From: an uncultured Anaplasmataceae bacterium
GTDB lineage: Bacteria > Pseudomonadota > Alphaproteobacteria > Rickettsiales > CAIPFW01
DNA length: 9,413 nt
Direction of reading: 5' to 3'
NCBI GenBank assembly: GCA_903864455.1
Contig: CAIPFW010000044.1
Coordinates: forward strand, 1 to 9,413
The stretch's first letter is position 1. Each line of letters opens with the position of its first letter. The translations under genes and the position numbers were made by a program. The notes beneath the pieces were generated by a model. The model was not told where the DNA came from. It ran no database searches and worked only from the letters and a program-made list of their open reading frames with translations. Shown piece by piece: positions 5,682-9,413 of the stretch.

Positions 5682-7217
5682 TTATGAAGGATCTATCCCT
5701 GTGTTATTATTTATTGTTTTGAATCGATCGCCATTCTTATTAATCAATATTGTTGTAGCATCTGGATTCGGACGACGTTTTTCATAATCTACAACTTGAC
5801 TTATAATATTATCCAATTTTTGAAGCAATAATCGTTTTGGATCATCAGAGTCTAGCAACTCATAGTTACTGTCATTTTCATCATCATAAGTAAGCAACAA
5901 TCTTTCCTGAGCTGAATCATAAATGAAATTTGCTGATGGATCTAATTGGCTTATCGAAAAAACATGATCTTCCATCTCTTTATCGTTTTCAATTTTTTCT
6001 ATAGGTATTCTCTTTGAAATCAATAAACCCGTATAACTATCATTCCTACAAACCACGTCTTCGTTGCAATTCGATAATGCAGTTTTCAACAACTTCATAT
6101 GCTTGAGAAAATTTTCTCTATCTTCATTGCTCTGCAACACTTCTTCTATCTTTTCATCATCAATTTTGACTTCTTTAATTTGTTGTGGAATTGCTGAAGC
6201 TACTACTGTTGATGTTTCGTGAGATGATGTCATTGGAAATGGTGGATTTTTAATTTCATTATTATCATCAACAGCATTATTTTTTTCTTCCAATTGACGA
6301 ATTACACCGTCAATTTTTTCAATTAGATAGTCTTTGAATGAATCGGTGTTTTCGGATTTGTCTTTTTCATAATCTTTAAGCTTGATAACAAGTGTTCTCC
6401 AACCGAAACCACAAAGATTCTTAACTCCTGCTTTCTTCATTCTTGCGTTGAATTCTGTCAGTTTCAAGTTATCTTTTTCTGTTAATTCTGTAATTGCTAT
6501 TTTATTATAATGATCAACTGCGCCCCATTCTATACTTTCAATCGTCTGAACTCTAGATATCAACTTTTTCATTAACTTCAATCCCTCAATAAATTGAGCA
6601 TCATTCATGTTTTCCCATCCTACTGCCAATATTGCTTTTTCTTCTTCTGTGAGTATAGATTCTTTTGGTTTCTGTATAGGATTCTTCTTTTGATAATCTT
6701 CAACTCTCGTTTTTATATGATTCAATCTAGCGAGTAATAATTTATGAAGATTATATTCTTCGGTGAGATTGTTAAATTGTGATACGGCGGGATTCACATC
6801 CAACATGCGATTATTAAATGCGATATGATTGAATATTGTATCAAGTCGAGCTATTTGCACCATACGACTCTGTGTAAAATTTATATACTCAATATTATCG
6901 ATACTATATTTCCCTTCTATTCTAGACTCTGAGCTTATATTTTGAATACATTTTTCCACATTCTTTAAAAAATCTGGATTTTTGTCCAACACGTCTTTTA
7001 TTTTGTCATCTGGAATTTCTGGTAAAGCTGGAGTTGGAGTTGGAGTTGGAGTTGGAGTTGGAGTTGGAGTTAAATCTTTATCTAATTTATTTCTATTGTG
7101 AGCGCGCAAGAAGTTCCTCAGCAAAAATAACAATCCAACAATGACAGCTAAAATACCTACGACCAACCCTCCTATGACAAGTGGATTTTTTATCGACATC
7201 TCTTTTAAATTCGCCAT
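5682..7217 (-). CDS. Membrane-anchored Thr-Pro linker protein with a repeated module
   Basis: I do not recognise this 511-aa protein. Residues ~12-34 form one hydrophobic helix (VIGGLVVGILAVIVGLLFLL) with no lipobox or obvious signal-peptidase site, so it is probably an uncleaved anchor. Basic residues R34, R38, R42 and K44 follow it, so by the positive-inside rule the bulk may be cytoplasmic, but orientation is uncertain. Residues 50-63 are seven Thr-Pro pairs, probably a stiff linker. The rest carries a repeated module at ~70-180 and ~353-483. Both copies have DD(E)KIxxVL near the start, a segment aligning without gaps (103-126 with 403-426, sharing I, IE, I and LD), and a closing helix (KLLLARLNHIKTRVEDYQKK; RLLLQKLDNIISQVVDYEKR). 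A third, more diverged copy probably spans ~205-313 (FIEGLKLMKKLIS and DYLIEKIDGVIRQLEEKN). A Ser/Thr/Pro-rich spacer (~324-345) separates copies two and three. The gene stands alone with its own promoter. It could be a structural or host-interaction protein, but no function can be assigned. Confidence 0.88.
   Translation of the reverse strand: MANLKEMSIKNPLVIGGLVVGILAVIVGLLFLLRNFLRAHNRNKLDKDLTPTPTPTPTPTPTPALPEIPDDKIKDVLDKNPDFLKNVEKCIQNISSESRIEGKYSIDNIEYINFTQSRMVQIARLDTIFNHIAFNNRMLDVNPAVSQFNNLTEEYNLHKLLLARLNHIKTRVEDYQKKNPIQKPKESILTEEEKAILAVGWENMNDAQFIEGLKLMKKLISRVQTIESIEWGAVDHYNKIAITELTEKDNLKLTEFNARMKKAGVKNLCGFGWRTLVIKLKDYEKDKSENTDSFKDYLIEKIDGVIRQLEEKNNAVDDNNEIKNPPFPMTSSHETSTVVASAIPQQIKEVKIDDEKIEEVLQSNEDRENFLKHMKLLKTALSNCNEDVVCRNDSYTGLLISKRIPIEKIENDKEMEDHVFSISQLDPSANFIYDSAQERLLLTYDDENDSNYELLDSDDPKRLLLQKLDNIISQVVDYEKRRPNPDATTILINKNGDRFKTINNNTGIDPS
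7030..7071. repeat. Perfect hexamer tandem repeat (GGAGTT)x7
   Basis: Seven identical copies of GGAGTT on the plus strand read as ACTCCA on the coding (minus) strand, giving seven Thr-Pro pairs in the linker of the 511-aa protein. The unit is two codons, so gain or loss of copies keeps the frame. There is no synonymous variation between copies, which suggests recent expansion or homogenisation by slippage. Confidence 0.97.
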
Positions 7218-7246
7218 AAATTTTTATAAAAAAATAACATTATTTC

Positions 7247-7275
7247 ATAATAACATATTTTTTAATAACAAACAA
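7247..7275 (-). promoter_or_regulatory. Putative promoter of the 511-aa gene
   Basis: On the minus strand, TTGTTT (7275-7270) and TATTAT (7252-7247) are 17 bp apart. The -10 matches 5 of 6 positions and the -35 matches 3 of 6. The predicted start near 7240 leaves a ~22-nt leader before the ATG at 7217. The surrounding gap is very AT-rich, so chance matches are common. Confidence 0.5.
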
Positions 7276-7331
7276 ATTCTTTTTATTTTAGTAAATTATT
7301 TCTTAATATTTCATTCCGATCTGAAAACTTA

Positions 7332-7360
7332 TTGCACTTATTTTGCACATAAATTTTGCA
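7332..7360. repeat. Three spaced TTGCA boxes in an intergenic gap
   Basis: TTGCA occurs at 7332-7336, 7343-7347 and 7356-7360, at 11- and 13-bp steps. On the minus strand the copies read TGCAAAAT, TGCAAAAT and TGCAATAA. They lie about 55-85 bp upstream of the putative -35 of the 511-aa gene and downstream of murI. They could be near-helically phased protein-binding sites or chance. Confidence 0.3.
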
Positions 7361-7392
7361 AGCTGACAATACTTATAAATATAAATTTTCCC

Positions 7393-7409
7393 AGTGAGCG
7401 AATGTCACT
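7393..7409 (-). terminator. Hairpin just after murI, possible terminator
   Basis: An AGTGA / TCACT inverted repeat with a 7-nt loop begins one or two bases after the murI stop codon. On the minus strand it is followed by GGGAAAATTTATATTT. The stem is only 5 bp and the T-rich stretch is not immediate, so it is a modest candidate for ending the pdhA-murI transcript. Confidence 0.35.
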
Positions 7410-7410
7410 T

Positions 7411-8244
7411 TTATTCAATCTCATGAAAATTTTTTAATTCATGAATTTGGCTCAATTCAACAAAATCAAAAAAATTATTCGCTGATTGAAAAAATTGCTC
7501 TTTATTCCCACTTACATAAAAATCTATTTTTTGCTTTGACTCATTCTCATTCAATAAATTATTTTCTTGTAAAAAGTTCAGAACCTTCATGCACAAAAAA
7601 TCATCAGGATTTAAAATTTCTATAATTTTTTGATGCTCAGAAAAAATCTTTCTGATTTTTGTATCGAGGTGTTGATAATGCGTGCAACCATAAATCAAGA
7701 TTCTAATTTCTGAATTCTTTAAAATTTCATCGAAATATTGTAATAATATTTTATCAATTTGCTCTTCATTGATTCGATTACTTTCTATAATTGAAACTAA
7801 TTCTGGGCAAGGAATTTGAATGACATGAATTTTTGGATTATAAAATTGAAACTTTTGTAAATATATATTACTTTTTACAGTTCCATTTGTAGCAATTACT
7901 GCGATAGCTTTGCTATCATTATTTTTCGAAATATCGTATACGATTGGAGAAATAATATCAAAAACTTCTGTTGAATTCGTAATCTCTTTTATTGCATTTA
8001 GAGAGTTTGATGAGCTTGTATTACATGGAATCAAAATAACTTTTACATTCTTTTCAACTAAAAATTTTGCAATATTTGTTGAAAATTTTATTATTTCTTC
8101 TTTGTTTTTATCACCATAAGGTAAATTGATATTATCGGCGAAATAAAGAAAATCCTCATTTGGAAGCTTTTCTTTCAGAATTTTTAATGTATTTAACCCC
8201 CCTATTCCGCTATCAAAAATTCCTATTGGACTGCGATTTTTCAT
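7411..8244 (-). CDS. murI: Glutamate racemase
   Basis: Cofactor-independent racemase that converts L-glutamate to D-glutamate for the peptidoglycan stem peptide, in the cytoplasm. At 277 aa it is the usual family size. Seen: the N-terminal FDSGIGGLNTL (10-20, with Asp11 and Ser12), LPYGD (41-45), the first catalytic cysteine Cys74 in IPCNTSSS, and the second catalytic cysteine Cys187 in IYGCTHYQHL followed by His189. Both members of the two-base cysteine pair and the substrate-binding Asp-Ser are therefore present, and activity is expected. The second motif reads GCTHYQHL rather than the common GCTHYPLL, a mild divergence. The C-terminal motif DFYVSGNKEQFFQSANNFF matches the family's final segment. 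The ATG lies 15 bp after the pdhA stop, so the two genes are very probably one operon. No Shine-Dalgarno sequence is visible. Retention implies that the organism still makes peptidoglycan or its precursors. Confidence 0.95.
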   Translation of the reverse strand: MKNRSPIGIFDSGIGGLNTLKILKEKLPNEDFLYFADNINLPYGDKNKEEIIKFSTNIAKFLVEKNVKVILIPCNTSSSNSLNAIKEITNSTEVFDIISPIVYDISKNNDSKAIAVIATNGTVKSNIYLQKFQFYNPKIHVIQIPCPELVSIIESNRINEEQIDKILLQYFDEILKNSEIRILIYGCTHYQHLDTKIRKIFSEHQKIIEILNPDDFLCMKVLNFLQENNLLNENESKQKIDFYVSGNKEQFFQSANNFFDFVELSQIHELKNFHEIE

Positions 8245-8259
8245 TTATAATATTGTTGA

Positions 8260-9294
8260 TTAATGAGAATAAACATCCGTATACAATTCAACATCATCTG
8301 GCTCTTTTGCCTCTAACGACAGTCTTGCAACTTCATTCATTCTATCAAAAATTTCATCGTCAATTTTGTCACACTCACTCTCTGTTGAGATTTTATTTTC
8401 AATTAAATAATTTTTTATTTGTGTAATTGGGTCGACTTTTTTGTATTCGTCAATTTCGCTTTTATCTCTATATTTTCCAGGATCTGACATCGAATGCCCT
8501 CGAAATCTATAAGTTTTCATTTCAAGCAATACAGGTCTTTTTTTCTCGATACAAAATTCTCGTGCATTTTTTATTTTTGAATATACATCGAAAAAATTCA
8601 TTCCATCAACTTCCGCCCCTATAACACCAAAAGGTAATCCCCTGTTAAAAAAATGAGTATCGTAAACAGCCCTTTCAATTGAAGTTCCCATAGCGTATCC
8701 ATTATTCTCGATAATATATATCACGGGTAAATTCCAAAGTGAAGCCATATTCATCGATTCATAAAATTGTCCTTGATTTGCACCACCATCACCCATGTAT
8801 GTATAGCAAACATTTGGTTTGTTATTATATTTCATTTCGAAAGCAATGCCTGTGCCAAGTGCGGTTTGCGCGCCAACAATTCCATGTCCACCATAAAATT
8901 TTTTCTCCAAATCGAAGATGTGCATCGAACCGCCCTTTCCTTTTGAACAACCTATTTCACGACCAGTCAATTCGCCCATAATTTTTACTGGGTCGCCACC
9001 GCATGCATACATCAAACCATGATCTCTATAACTTGTAATATATGCATCATCTTTTTTTCCAGCTCTCACATTCCCAACCGCAATCGCTTCTTGCCCATTG
9101 TATAAGTGGCAGAAACCTGCGATTGAACCTTTTGCATATAAATCGGCGACTCTTTCTTCAAATTTTCTCAGCTCGACCATCAACTTATAAATACTCTTTA
9201 AATCCTCATTTGAAAATTCTTTTTTAATATCGATTTTTTTATCAAAAATTTTTGATAATTCTTCGATATCATCTCTAAAAAATTGTTTATTCAT
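8260..9294 (-). CDS. pdhA: Pyruvate dehydrogenase E1 component, alpha subunit
   Basis: Alpha subunit of the heterotetrameric E1, which with thiamine diphosphate (TPP) decarboxylates pyruvate and passes the acetyl group to E2 lipoate, yielding acetyl-CoA. From the ATG at 9294 it is 344 aa, normal for alphaproteobacterial PdhA. Seen: LRKFEERVADLYAKGSIAGF (42-61), GQEA at 67-70, ITSYRDHG at 86-93, SKGKGGSMH at 117-125, GGHGIVGAQ at 135-143, the TPP/Mg motif from GDG (168-170) to ENN (196-198), and the active-site loop YRFRGHSMSDPGKYR (262-276) with His267. The C-terminus ELYTDVYS is typical of the family. The frame stays open to a TTG at 9309, adding five residues, but the promoter upstream would leave that TTG almost leaderless, so I prefer the ATG. 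murI follows after 15 bp. The partner pdhB, often adjacent in relatives, is not in the window. Confidence 0.97.
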   Translation of the reverse strand: MNKQFFRDDIEELSKIFDKKIDIKKEFSNEDLKSIYKLMVELRKFEERVADLYAKGSIAGFCHLYNGQEAIAVGNVRAGKKDDAYITSYRDHGLMYACGGDPVKIMGELTGREIGCSKGKGGSMHIFDLEKKFYGGHGIVGAQTALGTGIAFEMKYNNKPNVCYTYMGDGGANQGQFYESMNMASLWNLPVIYIIENNGYAMGTSIERAVYDTHFFNRGLPFGVIGAEVDGMNFFDVYSKIKNAREFCIEKKRPVLLEMKTYRFRGHSMSDPGKYRDKSEIDEYKKVDPITQIKNYLIENKISTESECDKIDDEIFDRMNEVARLSLEAKEPDDVELYTDVYSH

Positions 9295-9320
9295 TGTATT
9301 TTGTCTCAATGTATTCAGTT

Positions 9321-9349
9321 ATTATTAATCTTTTTATCGAAAAAATCAA
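9321..9349 (-). promoter_or_regulatory. Putative promoter of pdhA-murI
   Basis: On the minus strand, TTGATT (9349-9344) and AATAAT (9326-9321) are 17 bp apart (4 of 6 and 5 of 6 matches). The predicted start near 9314 gives a ~19-nt leader to the ATG at 9294 but only ~5 nt to the TTG at 9309, supporting the shorter PdhA. The rest of 9310-9413 holds no gene that I can see. Confidence 0.55.
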
Positions 9350-9413
9350 CGCAATTTGTTTGCTTTAGCTATAAATTTCTTAAAAAATTTTGAAAAAGTA
9401 AATAATTAAGTTA

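Noticed and set aside
7141..7437. 98-codon plus-strand frame spanning the gap between the 511-aa gene and murI
   Set aside because: Its first part is antisense to the transmembrane segment of the 511-aa gene, and the rest is AT-rich intergenic DNA with Phe/Ile/Asn-rich translation. It crosses putative promoter and terminator elements.
8160..9227. Several plus-strand frames (8160-8426, 8427-8624, 8739-8981, 9042-9227)
   Set aside because: All are antisense to murI or pdhA, which have full family motifs; the antisense translations are low-complexity and resemble no family.
1..9413. A hidden defence, toxin-antitoxin, CRISPR or mobile system
   Set aside because: I found no spaced direct repeats of CRISPR type, no transposase or recombinase motifs, no terminal inverted repeats, no tRNA-like sequence and no toxin-antitoxin gene pair. 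The unknown genes are single and separated by housekeeping genes.

Overview
This AT-rich window looks like part of the reduced chromosome of an intracellular alphaproteobacterium, most plausibly a Rickettsiales relative. The evidence is A+T-heavy codon use, short AT-rich gaps, a two-subunit type pyruvate dehydrogenase E1 alpha, a hybrid malic enzyme and an AspRS of the form usually seen with indirect Asn-tRNA synthesis. The order-level assignment is inferred from protein character, not from a search.

Layout, left to right: an unrecognised 197-aa gene (+, 40-633) converges on aspS (-, 679-2469). Upstream of aspS on the same strand is an unrecognised 158-aa gene (-, 2558-3034). A 217-bp divergent gap (3035-3251) carries promoter-like elements in both directions, the better one driving maeB (+, 3252-5594). 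maeB converges on an unrecognised 511-aa membrane-anchored protein (-, 5682-7217), with a terminator hairpin and a heptamer tandem repeat between them. After a 193-bp gap come murI (-, 7411-8244) and pdhA (-, best start 9294), read as a pdhA-murI transcription unit with 15 bp between the genes. The last ~100 bp hold the pdhA promoter and no gene. No stretch over 300 bp lacks a gene. I saw no rRNA, tRNA, CRISPR array, insertion sequence or phage gene.

How the genes relate: MaeB converts malate to pyruvate, which the PdhA-containing complex converts to acetyl-CoA. This fits an energy metabolism fed by host-derived or TCA-cycle intermediates. MurI supplies D-glutamate for peptidoglycan precursors, and AspS charges tRNA-Asp and probably also tRNA-Asn. 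The three unrecognised genes lie between these housekeeping genes and are the likely lineage-specific content. The most unusual is the 511-aa protein: one N-terminal transmembrane helix, a Thr-Pro linker encoded by seven perfect copies of a hexamer, then a module repeated two or probably three times. No defence, secretion or mobile system is visible. Most of the window is ordinary core genome, and the real novelty is that repeat protein.
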